Positions 27,401 through 35,679 of a stretch of 64,000 nucleotides of DNA are shown piece by piece. Below the pieces are notes generated by a model that was not told the origin of the DNA, made no database searches, and saw nothing but the letters and a program-made list of their open reading frames with translations. Position 1 is the stretch's first letter, and each line of letters starts with the position of its first letter. The translations under genes and the position numbers were made by a program. The stretch comes from Tianweitania sp. UT-5YL-CI-8. Lineage in GTDB: Bacteria; Pseudomonadota; Alphaproteobacteria; Rhizobiales; Rhizobiaceae. The DNA lies in the NCBI RefSeq assembly GCF_030010215.1, contig NZ_JASCRR010000004.1, positions 364,129-428,128 of the forward strand, in the 5' to 3' direction.

Positions 27401-27883
27401 GACGTAGGTGGGCTTTTCCTCCTTTTCGTCTTGCTTGGTGAGCAGATTGACCAAGAGACCTGCAGCACTCGTGAGCGCTAGCGTCAGAAGGCCCTTAGCG
27501 AAGGCGTTCAAGCTGAGCGCCCCGGCCACCGAACCCGCGACCTGAGTTGCCGCTGCCTGTGCCAGAAGCCCCAGCAAAGCGGTTGCCGTGCCAGGGTCGC
27601 CAGGCACCACGCGGATCACGACGTGCGTATCACGACGCGGCTTCACCAGATGCCACAGCGCCCGCTCGACAACCGCCTGCCCGTCAGCCTTCACCAGCGA
27701 GACATGCGTCCGCGCCAACAGGTCATCGGAGGCGAGCGGCATCGCCCGACGCACGATCTTGTCTATGGTCTCACCGCGAGCGGCGACAAGCTCTCGCCTG
27801 CCCCGGCCCGGGTCGATCAGCGGCATGCAGGTGACGCGCACGCCGGACGCTGCCTCAACTGGATGACGAAGCGGCGCGGTCAT
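24410..27883 (-). CDS. host specificity protein J / TipJ-family tail tip protein
   Basis: A 1157-residue central tail-tip protein, equivalent to lambda gpJ. Near the N-terminus a hydrophobic, glycine-rich stretch (VAGALSLNAFAKGLLTLALTSAAGLL) is followed by VPVICGKVRYAPRFGSYTW and FLWGYGPLDITDIRIGET, typical of TipJ proteins. Fibronectin-III-like modules follow after residue about 800. The ATG at 27883 overlaps the NlpC stop by 4 bases; the frame extends 15 codons further without support. Confidence 0.85.
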   Translation of the reverse strand: MTAPLRHPVEAASGVRVTCMPLIDPGRGRRELVAARGETIDKIVRRAMPLASDDLLARTHVSLVKADGQAVVERALWHLVKPRRDTHVVIRVVPGDPGTATALLGLLAQAAATQVAGSVAGALSLNAFAKGLLTLALTSAAGLLVNLLTKQDEKEEKPTYVITGWKNEFAPASPVPVICGKVRYAPRFGSYTWTEVVGNDIYVRATFLWGYGPLDITDIRIGETSIDKYDEVEIETRQGYPNDETLTLYTTQVVEQSIGAELRREESDSDEDVEVIRQLASDATEAAVIFHWPGGLYHTAKDGGRDTQWTGLMLQQRLVGAVDWEDVQYFWFDEMQSQSFFRSHRWVLPTRGNYEIRVFRTSKNEPPSNNIDKCVLFAAQSFRPEYPFNFWKPIALTALRIKSSDQLNGTLDDVNAIVQSILPDWNGSAWVAGITQNPASLALNALRGTGAVYPAKDEEIDWPAFEDWHEFCTLKGLKYNRVHDFEGTRGEGLKAIGAAGRAAVIHTGTKWTVVIDRPRSLVIDHINPRNSSQFKWSSSYFKPPHAVRVQFLDETNKYQQAERLIPWVPAARFATKALLDADLTFGPGKRCEVYADPTEASNAYYEKVGPKGSGFWQLASFDITEEWQFPGNTNPDSIYIEARRRMYETIYRSVSYSAIQDGAARVATRGDLLMASRDVLVTAMHSGRVKAVRGKRVTLDEVLTMEEGGSYAIRFRKFTEEDTIGSSIVRLVKTTPGETKSLTLLGSGEVPEPDDLIQFGPAGSESIPVILAGIERGQDNASVLHMLPAADEIDTKTDAEVPPTWSGRVGAEVSVINTPPAVPVVTGVTSGYAGNDGATGLRIWLKPGTPSTVIASQFEVQYRKVGETLWQTPENEPAASGSIEITGYARGDAIEMQPRAVSVYNIPSAWGATVTHTIGESDEGLPSAIVSFSAVPEIHLGNVKLQLAVSNADPHLARVKIYRVPVGSTLDRAAHIIASIEPPGITFQYVDGDTTRVNLVNDPEFLSAPAWTLNGNFALVAGQAVLTSGATSRIYQGPLAIQPQIGDVVRYGTNIIANNGAGAMFLLNRTTPSSSGGNTKDLGTATGWKLDSLPIASVQTQIGIASSSTRTATFESLYAYIQTLACAPQGAFNYYAEPVNNSDFAGPLTSAVPATII

Positions 27884-28281
27884 GCAATATCCATGTGACG
27901 ATAGAAGCCAACGAGCCGGTTGGCCCACTTCACGCTGTCGAAGCTCTCGACCACGCTTTGGCCGGCGCGACGATCCGCATGCAGCATCTGGGTAGGGCTG
28001 ACGACAATGCCGACATGGCTGTCATGTCTGCCCATGCGAAACAGGGCGACATCGAACTCTGCCGGCGCCGACACCCGACGCCAGGCATCCGTTCCTGCGC
28101 CTTGCTGGAAAAGCCGCGACTTGGTTGCCGTGTCTTCCGGGTCTACGCCGTCATAGGCAGGCACAGAGACGCCGGCAGAGGCCAAGGCAAGGCGAACACA
28201 GCCCCAACAGTCAAAGCCTTCCAGCGTCCGCCCGCGAGGGACGTACGGCAGGCCCACAAGGGCCGCACTCCAATGGTTCAT
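27880..28281 (-). CDS. NlpC/P60-family tail peptidase
   Basis: A 133-residue cysteine peptidase of the phage cell-wall peptidase group, equivalent to the lambda gpK C-terminal domain. The catalytic Cys is in FDCWGCVRLAL and the His in HDSHVGIVV. It probably opens peptidoglycan during DNA entry. The ATG at 28281 (MNHWSAALVGLPYV) gives a complete domain; it overlaps the TipJ gene by 4 bases. Confidence 0.85.
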   Translation of the reverse strand: MNHWSAALVGLPYVPRGRTLEGFDCWGCVRLALASAGVSVPAYDGVDPEDTATKSRLFQQGAGTDAWRRVSAPAEFDVALFRMGRHDSHVGIVVSPTQMLHADRRAGQSVVESFDSVKWANRLVGFYRHMDIA

Positions 28282-28292
28282 GTGTGCGAGAC

Positions 28293-28820
28293 CTACGTGT
28301 GTTGACCGGGGAACCGTTCTTTGGTCGTGCGGTCGGACGGCCACGGTTCTTCGAGGATGTCGTCCATGTCGAAATTCAACTGGACAACACCGTCATCGCT
28401 TTCGGCGCTGGTGAGCTTCAGGTTGAGCCATTCCGCCTCGACCAGATCGGGCGACGAGGCCAGCACGATAGCCATGTGGACTGTGGCCTGTTCGATGGTG
28501 CTCGTGAGGACTTCGCCGATCCGGCTATCGAGCATCTGCAACACGAGATTGCCCTGCGACGGCACGTCTTCGGATTCGTCCGGTACCGTCACGCCCATCA
28601 TCACGAACTTGTATGGCTCGTCTATGCTGCCGTCCTGTGCCCAGCTTGACCAAGTGCAGTATTCGAGCGGTTCAATGGAAAGGCGCTTGGTCGAGTCAGA
28701 GGACACCCGTATCGGCTCATCGATGTCGGGATGTTCGATCTTCACGAGCACCACCTCAATCTCTACTCCGGCAACCGCGTCCTGGTCCTTGCGTCGGTTG
28801 AACGAGATGAACCGGCTCAC
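28293..28820 (-). CDS. DUF1833-like tail protein
   Basis: A 175-residue protein with VEIEVVLVKIEHPDIDEPIRVSSDS, the type of sequence found in DUF1833 phage proteins that sit immediately before the NlpC gene. It probably occupies the distal-tail position of lambda gpL. It overlaps the gene upstream by 4 bases. Confidence 0.65.
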   Translation of the reverse strand: MSRFISFNRRKDQDAVAGVEIEVVLVKIEHPDIDEPIRVSSDSTKRLSIEPLEYCTWSSWAQDGSIDEPYKFVMMGVTVPDESEDVPSQGNLVLQMLDSRIGEVLTSTIEQATVHMAIVLASSPDLVEAEWLNLKLTSAESDDGVVQLNFDMDDILEEPWPSDRTTKERFPGQHT

Positions 28821-29239
28821 GGCAATACCACGAGGTCAAAGCTCACCGTCCAGCTCATGCCAATGGATGTCCACGAGGGAAGGCGTTCGCCAAAGGTGCA
28901 AAGCCATGTTCGGGACAGCAGTACCGGCGTGTCGTCGGGCAATGTGATCGGCGTTCCGTCTGCAGTCAGCGCCGGCCAACCGTCCTTGCCCGGATCGGGG
29001 ATAAAGAACGGCACGATGCCTTGCTTTGTCTCCTCGTTGTAGAAGCGTTCGAAGCGAGCCAGTTGTGACGCGTCAAGGATGGTCGAGTAGGCCACCGCGT
29101 GAGCGACCGAAGAGAACCGACGCGCATAACGGGCAGGACCGGCATCGCGGCGCTGAGCGCTACGTCCATCGCCCATGGCAAACTGATAGCCCTGCCGAAG
29201 GGGTTTCGGCAGTTCAGCCGGATACCAAGGCACGCTCAT
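28817..29239 (-). CDS. minor tail protein (distal tail)
   Basis: A 140-residue protein (MSVPWYPAELPKPLRQGYQF...) located directly after the tape measure gene, the position of lambda gpM-type proteins. LDASQLARFERFYNEETKQG and FFIPDPGKDGWPAL recall alphaproteobacterial siphophage tail proteins. It overlaps both neighbours by 4 bases. Confidence 0.6.
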   Translation of the reverse strand: MSVPWYPAELPKPLRQGYQFAMGDGRSAQRRDAGPARYARRFSSVAHAVAYSTILDASQLARFERFYNEETKQGIVPFFIPDPGKDGWPALTADGTPITLPDDTPVLLSRTWLCTFGERLPSWTSIGMSWTVSFDLVVLP

Positions 29240-32200
29240 CGACGGACGGCCTTGCGCTTGGCACCGCGTGCAGCAAGCGCCTTATCGGCTGCACTGCCAG
29301 GACGATTGATAGCAGCGGCAACCCGGCGCTCAATGTAAACGTCGCTCCTGATCCCGCCATCCTCGTCTTCGCTGCGTTCTTCGCGAATATCGACGCCGGC
29401 ATAGTTGTGGATGTTCTGGTTGAACTGCACCTGCTTGCCAGCCGGGCCGCTGTTGCCCTGAGATGAGCCGAGGAAGCGGGCATTCCCGCGCCGCATAGCC
29501 TCGACAGCAGCCACGCCGCCGTTCCGGGCGATATCGTCCTGGCTGAACACGACTTCGCCCCTGTGGACGATGCCTGCGGGGTCTTTGCGTCCACCAGATC
29601 CGGTATAGCCGCCGGTGTCGAACAAGCCCCACGAACCGGAAGCGATGTCGGTTGTCGCAAGGGGCGAGATGCCGTTCATGAAGCTGAGTGCCCCGCCCGC
29701 GCCGCCAAACATCTTCATCAGATTGGAGAACCAGCCGCCGCCGCCCTCGCCCCCGCCTACGTTCATCAGGGCCTGTGCCATATTCTCGAAGCCACCGCCG
29801 AGACTTTCCATGCCTTTCCCGGCAGCTTGCAAGCCGTTGACGGCTGTCGCTGAACTGGTGGTAAGCTTGTCGAGCCCCGCCGCCGCTTCATTCGATGACC
29901 CCAGCAACGCATCCGCCTTGTCGAAGTGCGGCCCCATCTGCGAGTTCCATTTGTCGGCGACCGTTCCCCACGTGCCGCCGTTTGCCGTATCCGACCGATT
30001 GTGGAGACCGGGCCGTCCGGCATTGACCGTCGAATACAGGTCGAGGCCGCTCATGCCGGGTTTGTAGCCACGGTCCTTGAAGTATGCCTCGATCCCCTTG
30101 AACTGATCTGCCAGCGAGCCGCCCGGCGTGATGCCATAGGTCGAGCGCTCCGAAGGGCCGGCTTGGATCAACCCATAGTGCCGACCGCCAGAACCGCCCC
30201 AGATGTCCGGCTTGAGGTTGCTCTCGAATGACATGAGTGCAGCCACGTCACGCGGATTGGCCCCGATGTTCCCGGCAAGAGCCTTGATGTTCGAAACGAG
30301 GTCGTTGCCGTAGGCCCCGCCTGCGGTGATAGCCGACCGTGCTACAGCGCCGGGCGAGTAGTTGGCATTCAGGTTTGCCGCATTGCTGTTCGCGGGGTTG
30401 AGAAGCTTGGTGATAGCACCAAGTGCTCCACCGTCACCTCCGACCGCCGTTCCGTTGATCGACACCATAGCTGCCTGGACGTTCATCGAAGCCACGGCCT
30501 GCGTAGCACCAAGGCCCGCAGGCTTGGGCATCTCTCCACCCATCAAAGCCGAGAAGATGCCGCCTAGCCCACCAAGGCTATCGAGCGTGGGCGCATTGCC
30601 TCCATAAATGGAATTGGTCAGTGGGTTGGTGATAGCGAGTTCGGCCAGCATCTGCGCCATGTTGCCGGCGATGTTTGCAATCACATCCTCAATGTTCTTG
30701 AAGCCGCCAACCGCTGACGAAACAATGTCCGCGATTGCGCCCTTGCCCGTCGACCGGATGTCTTCCCATGCGGCTTTCTGCTCTTTGAGCAGTTCATTCA
30801 TTCGGATGTACTGTGCCGTGCTGTCGTTCAGATCGACTGGTAGACCAGCGCCTCGCTGTGTCGAGGCAATCAGGCCGTCCATGTCGGAGCGGAAAAGCTG
30901 GTCGCGTTCAAACTGGAGGTTATCGGCAAGTCTGGCGCGAGAGAGTGCTTCGGCTACCTTTCCATACGCCTCTGCCTGCTGCCTGATGATTGCGAGCTGC
31001 TCCGGGCCAAGCTGAATGTTCTTGGAAAGTGCCGCGTTGATTGCTTCCTGTTCAAAGCGATAGGCTTCGAGCGCCGCACCGATCATGCCGATTGCATCCC
31101 GTTCGGCTTCAATCTGCCGAAGGCGAGCCTCAGAGGACTTCTGGAAGTCCTGCATGTATTCCTGCTCACCGGGGATATCATCGATACCCCGGAATTGCGG
31201 GATAGGGATCGACCCGCCCGCTTTGCCATCAGGAAGGCGAGGGCCGGACAACTGTTCGGAGGCGCGTTCGGTGACCGACTTCACATAATCACGAAGTGGC
31301 TGCCGCGACATGATCCGCTCAATCGTCGCGTTGCGCTCGTCCGTGGCCTTCAAAAGGTCTTCCAGATAAGAGTTCGGGATCGTCAAATCACCCGCATCGT
31401 AACCAAGCGTGGGGATGTTCACCCCAAGGGCACCGAGCTTCTCGTTGATCTTGTCGATCCAGCTATCGAGCGTATCGGAAACGGCCTCGACCATGGCCAT
31501 CACGCCAGTAATCATCGCATTTGCGCCACCGGTGACCGCTGCCCCGATGACATTCGGGAACTGGTTCCATAGGAACTTCACGTCCTCGTAGGCGGCGGTG
31601 AACGAATTAATGATGAGTTCTGCGATGTCTACGGCCGCGCTGGAAAGCTTGTCGAAGGCGTAGAGAGCCGCCGGCCCAATAGCATCAAGCGCCGGCTGGA
31701 AAACGCCAGACACATCATCTGCAATGATGCCGATTACGGTCTTGAACGTCTCCCCGAACGTGACCGCGTTGCCGGTAGACTTCTCAATTTCCGAGCGCAT
31801 CTGCGCGATAGCGGCATAGCCAGCCCCGGCAGCAAGTGCTACCGGCCCAAGGCGCGTCACCAGCGTACCGGCCAGGGCGCTCGCATCGGAGAGAGCGGCT
31901 TTCATGCCGCCAGCCCCTGCATATAGCTGCGCGATCTGCGGACCCTGCTGCAATGCAGTCATGGCCGGGTTCTGGCCGAGCGCTGCCATCTGGCCCACGT
32001 CGAACAACTGATAGGAAAGGTTACGGCGTCGGAACGAAGCTTCGTTGTCGTTCACGGCGTTAAGCCGCGCCATAGCTCCCGTTGTCGCGATGACTTGCGT
32101 CTGCTGGGCAGCGAGGCGCTGGTTCACTTCAGTGATAACTGCACCAAGGCGGTCATAGCCTCGCGTGGTAATTTCGGCGCCACTGGCTACCAGGCCTAGA

Positions 32201-32517
32201 CGCTGGACCATTCCGGCGTAAACCGCCTGCGCGCGTTCCCCGGTAATCTGGCCTTTGTCCATGGCGGTGTTGAGTTGCCGCAAGCCCTGTTCGAACTTCT
32301 GCTGTGCGCCATACCCATCCACATACTGGCGCGAAAGGCGCTCCACCGGGCTCCCGGCGCGGCTGACTTTCTGTTCTGTATCGGCCAACGCCACGGATAC
32401 GCGGCGCGCGCCCGCGACCATCTGGTCATCGGCGGCAACCTTTGCATTGGCGCCCTGGACGTAGTTGGCCGAGTCCATGTCGGCGGTGACGCGAAGGCTA
32501 CGAAGCTGAACGTTCAT
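29236..32517 (-). CDS. tail length tape measure protein with lysozyme-like domain
   Basis: A 1093-residue protein that sets tail length. The N-terminal 150 residues are helical and coiled (LRSLRVTADMDSANYVQGAN), the middle has hydrophobic segments (LGPVALAAGAGYAAI), and residues about 750-870 carry a lysozyme or transglycosylase-like segment (AALMSFESNLKPDIWGG, HYGLIQAGPSERSTYG). The C-terminal DTGGYTGSGGRKDPAGIVH motif is a hallmark of tape measure proteins. The length predicts a tail of roughly 160 nm at the usual 1.5 A per residue. Confidence 0.9.
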   Translation of the reverse strand: MNVQLRSLRVTADMDSANYVQGANAKVAADDQMVAGARRVSVALADTEQKVSRAGSPVERLSRQYVDGYGAQQKFEQGLRQLNTAMDKGQITGERAQAVYAGMVQRLGLVASGAEITTRGYDRLGAVITEVNQRLAAQQTQVIATTGAMARLNAVNDNEASFRRRNLSYQLFDVGQMAALGQNPAMTALQQGPQIAQLYAGAGGMKAALSDASALAGTLVTRLGPVALAAGAGYAAIAQMRSEIEKSTGNAVTFGETFKTVIGIIADDVSGVFQPALDAIGPAALYAFDKLSSAAVDIAELIINSFTAAYEDVKFLWNQFPNVIGAAVTGGANAMITGVMAMVEAVSDTLDSWIDKINEKLGALGVNIPTLGYDAGDLTIPNSYLEDLLKATDERNATIERIMSRQPLRDYVKSVTERASEQLSGPRLPDGKAGGSIPIPQFRGIDDIPGEQEYMQDFQKSSEARLRQIEAERDAIGMIGAALEAYRFEQEAINAALSKNIQLGPEQLAIIRQQAEAYGKVAEALSRARLADNLQFERDQLFRSDMDGLIASTQRGAGLPVDLNDSTAQYIRMNELLKEQKAAWEDIRSTGKGAIADIVSSAVGGFKNIEDVIANIAGNMAQMLAELAITNPLTNSIYGGNAPTLDSLGGLGGIFSALMGGEMPKPAGLGATQAVASMNVQAAMVSINGTAVGGDGGALGAITKLLNPANSNAANLNANYSPGAVARSAITAGGAYGNDLVSNIKALAGNIGANPRDVAALMSFESNLKPDIWGGSGGRHYGLIQAGPSERSTYGITPGGSLADQFKGIEAYFKDRGYKPGMSGLDLYSTVNAGRPGLHNRSDTANGGTWGTVADKWNSQMGPHFDKADALLGSSNEAAAGLDKLTTSSATAVNGLQAAGKGMESLGGGFENMAQALMNVGGGEGGGGWFSNLMKMFGGAGGALSFMNGISPLATTDIASGSWGLFDTGGYTGSGGRKDPAGIVHRGEVVFSQDDIARNGGVAAVEAMRRGNARFLGSSQGNSGPAGKQVQFNQNIHNYAGVDIREERSEDEDGGIRSDVYIERRVAAAINRPGSAADKALAARGAKRKAVRR

Positions 32518-33288
32518 TCTTCTCAGCTTTCTGCTTGTCCGATTGCATGGACAGCCATTCGTTGTCGATCATGCCGAAAAAGGTCTGGAACAGGCGCAAC
32601 TCGTCACCGGTGAGGCCGAGATCGGCGGCATAAGCGCGGATCGTGGCCCATGTAATCGGACCCTCCCCGCCCATCGCGCCGTAGAAGCGATCAAAGCGGA
32701 GCGCGTCCCACGCATTCCAGTAAAGCGAATGCCAGGGCTCAAAGTCGAACTCGATGCGGCCTTCTGGGTAGGCTGCACGCTGGACCCACTCTACGTCGGG
32801 TTCAGCTTCGGCCAGAGCCTCAAGCCAGTCTTGGCGTTCGTGGTCTAAGCCTTCCCGCCTTATGCGGTCGCGGAAGGCTTGTCGGAGTTTTTTCCGGCGT
32901 CCTCGACAAACTGGATGTCGATGTCAGAGACCTTGGAAGCACACCACTCGACAGCCGCAACGACTGCGCGATACTCGGGATCTGCAAGGGTTTCGGCGGC
33001 GGCGTCCGGCGAATATTCTACGTCCAGCCCGCGCCATCCGTGCAGAATGTGCTTCGCATAGAGCTTGCCGATTTCGGATGTCATCAGGTCGCGGGCGATG
33101 GGCTTGCCTTTGCTCTGACGCGTCAGGCGCTGCATGAGCAAATCGCGGGCCGTCGTATAGGCGGGGAGAAGCAGGGAGGAGACATTGAACTCGACGCCGG
33201 GCCAGTCGGGGAACTCGATCCAGTCACCCTTTGCCTCGCGTGCGAGGTCGGCCTTCAACGAAGAAAGCTTGATGGTCATATCGGACAT
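32498..33288 (-). CDS. tail assembly chaperone fusion (lambda GT-like), made by -1 frameshift
   Basis: The frame that starts at 33288 can shift -1 at AAAAAAC (32893-32887) and continue open for another 129 codons to a TAG at 32500-32498. This gives a 263-residue fusion beside the 142-residue unshifted product. The extension (LRQAFRDRIRREGLDHERQD ...) is helical and Trp/acid-rich, and ends just inside the tape measure start, exactly as lambda T does. The extension has no start codon of its own. GT-type chaperones bring tube subunits to the tape measure. Confidence 0.8.
32847..32893 (-). other. programmed -1 ribosomal frameshift signal
   Basis: Read leftward: slippery heptamer A-AAA-AAC in the correct zero frame (GGA AAA AAC), a 6-base spacer, then a stem with AAGCCTTCC / GGAAGGCTT (9 bp) extended by a GC pair beyond a bulge. 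The arrangement matches the canonical X-XXY-YYZ plus stimulator layout. Confidence 0.85.
32860..33288 (-). CDS. tail assembly chaperone, unshifted product (lambda G-like)
   Basis: A 142-residue protein beginning MSDMTIKLSSLKADLAREAK. It lies between the tail tube genes and the tape measure, the fixed place of G-type chaperones. The codons for K133-N134 form the slippery site. The C-terminal tail after it (SDKPSATA) is short and polar. Confidence 0.75.
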   Translation of the reverse strand: MSDMTIKLSSLKADLAREAKGDWIEFPDWPGVEFNVSSLLLPAYTTARDLLMQRLTRQSKGKPIARDLMTSEIGKLYAKHILHGWRGLDVEYSPDAAAETLADPEYRAVVAAVEWCASKVSDIDIQFVEDAGKNSDKPSATA

Positions 33289-33350
33289 CCTTGTCGGAGG
33301 GGGTGGGCGAGGTGTCCGACAACACCCCGCCCTATCGGGGCGCCCAGAAC

Positions 33351-33587
33351 TCAGTCTTTGGACTGGTCCGCCGCTTTGTCGGAAGCGGGTTTCTTGGCAG
33401 CGCCGGCAGCCTTGCCGTCAGCGCGCATTTTATCGGCGAACTCCGCAGGAACGGGAGAGGAAAGAACACCGGCCTTGAAGGCTACGGCCTTCTTGTCTCC
33501 GGTGCCCCATGGATCGTCGCGGAAGTCAGTCAGGGGAAGAATGGCCTCGGAAGTCAGATCGGGTTTCGGTTGCTTGCTTTTGGTCAT
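33351..33587 (-). CDS. small hypothetical protein after the tail tube gene
   Basis: A 78-residue, lysine- and alanine-rich, probably disordered protein (MTKSKQPKPDLTSEAILPLT...). Its start overlaps the tail tube stop codon region. Function unknown. Confidence 0.5.
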   Translation of the reverse strand: MTKSKQPKPDLTSEAILPLTDFRDDPWGTGDKKAVAFKAGVLSSPVPAEFADKMRADGKAAGAAKKPASDKAADQSKD

Positions 33588-34525
33588 CAGACGGCATCCC
33601 TTGTTACGGTGAGGGTGGCGCCACTCGTTGCGTCGTAGAACGCCATAAACGGCACCTCCAACGTGACCGGCTGCCCGTTGCCGGGCGCTGCCGGGCCACC
33701 ATCGTTGAACTTCACCTTGGGCAGCGCGAAGGTGTATTTGTTGCCCTCTGCGTCTACGAGGTCGAAGCTGATAGCGACCGTTTCATGGTTCAGAATGGCG
33801 GTGTACGCGGCCAAGTTCTCGAAAAGCAGGGTCATTGACCCGCTCGCCTCGAAACGGCCTAGACCGTGGCCCTCGGGAGCATACTTACCGATCACGTCAA
33901 CCTGATAGATGTTGTTCGTGATCCGCAGGCTCATCGCCTGTACCTTGGGCGAGGAAACCAGCGTCGTTGACGTAATAGCCAGATTGGCGACGTTCAGACC
34001 GGCGTTGAAGTCCTCGGTCGTTGTGGGGGGAACATAGGTCGCGCCGGTAACGATTGCCGTTGTGGGCGTCGGGCTGTCGATGCCCATGATGCCCCACGAT
34101 GCAAGCACCGCCTGGCGAGAACGCAGGTTGAGATCCAGTGTGTTCCAGCGGATACCGGTGTATCGGACATAGCTATCGGTCGCACCCTGCTCGAATGTGA
34201 ACTCCAGCGCGCTGGTCTTGTGCGTCGTGCCGTTTTTCAGGACATCCGTCGCCCATGTCGAGCAAAGCAGGCGCTCAAGCCATGTGTCGTAGGTGCCGTA
34301 GGAGAACCGAGTTTCCACGGTGCCCGTGACGGATCGACCGACATCGGTAATGCCGGGCACGTTGCGGTCGGGGCGCACCTCATCCGAGATATCCGTCTGC
34401 TTGCTGAGACGGACGCTCGCGGTGCGATATCGCATGACCTGAAAGGCCGGGGTTGCGGGGATGGTGCCAATGGTCGCTTCGGACACATCGGCCAAACGTA
34501 CTTGACTGCCGTCAGCGAACGCCAT
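33587..34525 (-). CDS. major tail tube protein
   Basis: A 312-residue beta-rich protein. Its position between the tail terminator and the chaperones, its length, and segments such as VRLADVSEATIGTIPATPAFQ, RSVTGTVETRFSYGTYDTWL and SGSMTLLFENLAAYTAILNH fit siphophage tube proteins. The C-terminal 80 residues (VSFDL-type strand, LPKVKFNDGGPAAPGNGQPV) complete the barrel. Confidence 0.8.
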   Translation of the reverse strand: MAFADGSQVRLADVSEATIGTIPATPAFQVMRYRTASVRLSKQTDISDEVRPDRNVPGITDVGRSVTGTVETRFSYGTYDTWLERLLCSTWATDVLKNGTTHKTSALEFTFEQGATDSYVRYTGIRWNTLDLNLRSRQAVLASWGIMGIDSPTPTTAIVTGATYVPPTTTEDFNAGLNVANLAITSTTLVSSPKVQAMSLRITNNIYQVDVIGKYAPEGHGLGRFEASGSMTLLFENLAAYTAILNHETVAISFDLVDAEGNKYTFALPKVKFNDGGPAAPGNGQPVTLEVPFMAFYDATSGATLTVTRDAV

Positions 34526-34569
34526 GGGGCTTCTCCTATGATTTCAGAAGTGACCGGAATGCACCGGGA

Positions 34570-34992
34570 TCAGGGAATTGTGGTGATGTCCCGCCGAGAC
34601 CAAAAAATGGTTGCGGCAATGGAGTAGTAGTTCGGGAAATCCTTGCCCGGCTCTCCCGCACCGATGGACATTTCCGGCATGAAAAGCCCGCCGATGGGCT
34701 GCTCCCGGAAGAGGTAGAGCAATTGATTGGCGTAGGCTCGCGCGGCCCTTGTGCCGGTCTGGCTGGGCACCATCACATGCAGATAGGTGACGCCGCGTTC
34801 TTCCCAGACGTTGGCACCGGGAGCGCCCATGGTGTCCTGATTGTAGGTGTCACCGTAGACCTCGACGTAGACAAAGGCCGAAGTGTTCGCGTCGATCAGG
34901 TCTTGGAAATTCTCATTCTCAAACCGCACCGGTAGAACAGTGAAGGCATCGAGACGCGCCTTGAAAGCGTCGTAGGCGGTCAAGCTGGACAT
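34570..34992 (-). CDS. tail terminator protein (DUF4128-like)
   Basis: A 140-residue protein (MSSLTAYDAFKARLDAFTVL...) in the position of lambda gpU. YVEVYGDTYNQDTMGAPGAN and YLHVMVPSQTGTRAARAYAN match the DUF4128 pattern. It overlaps the next upstream gene by one base. Confidence 0.65.
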   Translation of the reverse strand: MSSLTAYDAFKARLDAFTVLPVRFENENFQDLIDANTSAFVYVEVYGDTYNQDTMGAPGANVWEERGVTYLHVMVPSQTGTRAARAYANQLLYLFREQPIGGLFMPEMSIGAGEPGKDFPNYYSIAATIFWSRRDITTIP

Positions 34993-35627
34993 CAGAGCGC
35001 GCCGATCACGATGGAGGGATAGGTGATTGGCATGCCGGCCTGCCGGTCTTTGCGATTGCCCTGCGAGTGCTTCAGGAGATACGGGATCAACGGATGCAGG
35101 CCTGACTTGATGCTAAGAAACTGCGTCTCGAACCGAAATACTCCGGTGAAACGACGTGCCAACGCGCTTTTGGTGCCATCGAACAGCCGGCGGCGAGGTA
35201 CGCCCAGCTTTCCGGCCTCAGCTTTCCGGGCATACGGTTGCGCGTTGGTGATTATTGCCTCTCCATCAGCCGGGATGTCGCGGTAGTTTGTGATGACCCG
35301 ACCGCCTGAGATGACAATGAATGAGCTTGCGAACCGGCCAGACTTTCGAGGCGAGCGCTTTTGTAGCTCTTCCAGAACCGCGTTGATGACCAGTGACCAG
35401 TTGGAAAAAACATAGAGGATGCTGCCGGGAGCCCGATAACTTTCTTCTGGTGCGCCATGAACTGCATTGACGTAGCGGTCGAAGGTCTCAGGAGCTTTCC
35501 CTTCGGCGATTACACTGTGAAGTTCCTGTTTTGCAAAGGCCGCTACGGCCTTGTTGATCTCCTCTGGAGACAAGCCTTGGGTGGCAACACGCAAATCTCT
35601 TTCGAATGCCTCAAATCCCGTAGCCAT
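34992..35627 (-). CDS. neck/tail completion protein (HK97 gp10-like position)
   Basis: A 211-residue protein from the ATG at 35627 (MATGFEAFERDLRVATQGLS) with GGAG 7 bases upstream. LQKRSPRKSGRFASSFIV and YARKAEAGKLGVPRRRLFDG resemble tail completion proteins of the HK97 gp10/lambda gpZ kind. A Rho-independent terminator stands directly before the ribosome site. Confidence 0.6.
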   Translation of the reverse strand: MATGFEAFERDLRVATQGLSPEEINKAVAAFAKQELHSVIAEGKAPETFDRYVNAVHGAPEESYRAPGSILYVFSNWSLVINAVLEELQKRSPRKSGRFASSFIVISGGRVITNYRDIPADGEAIITNAQPYARKAEAGKLGVPRRRLFDGTKSALARRFTGVFRFETQFLSIKSGLHPLIPYLLKHSQGNRKDRQAGMPITYPSIVIGAL

Positions 35628-35642
35628 GCGCCTACTCCATAG

Positions 35643-35668
35643 AAAAAGGCGGCTCCGAAGAACCGCCT
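35643..35668 (-). terminator. terminator/attenuator directly before the tail genes
   Basis: Read leftward: a 9-bp stem AGGCGGTTC / GAGCCGCCT (one G-T pair) closed by a TTCG tetraloop, then TTTTT. The T run ends only 4 bases before the ribosome site and 16 before the start codon of the neck gene. The tail genes need read-through or antitermination. Confidence 0.75.
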
Positions 35669-35679
35669 CCATTTCTAAG

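Noticed and set aside
25829..27481. A 550-codon rightward frame across the TipJ gene
   Set aside because: Antisense of a well-supported tail gene; no ribosome site and no domain.
33300..33345. Terminator after the chaperone/tube small gene region
   Set aside because: A GCCC/GGGC hairpin is present but no T run follows in either direction.
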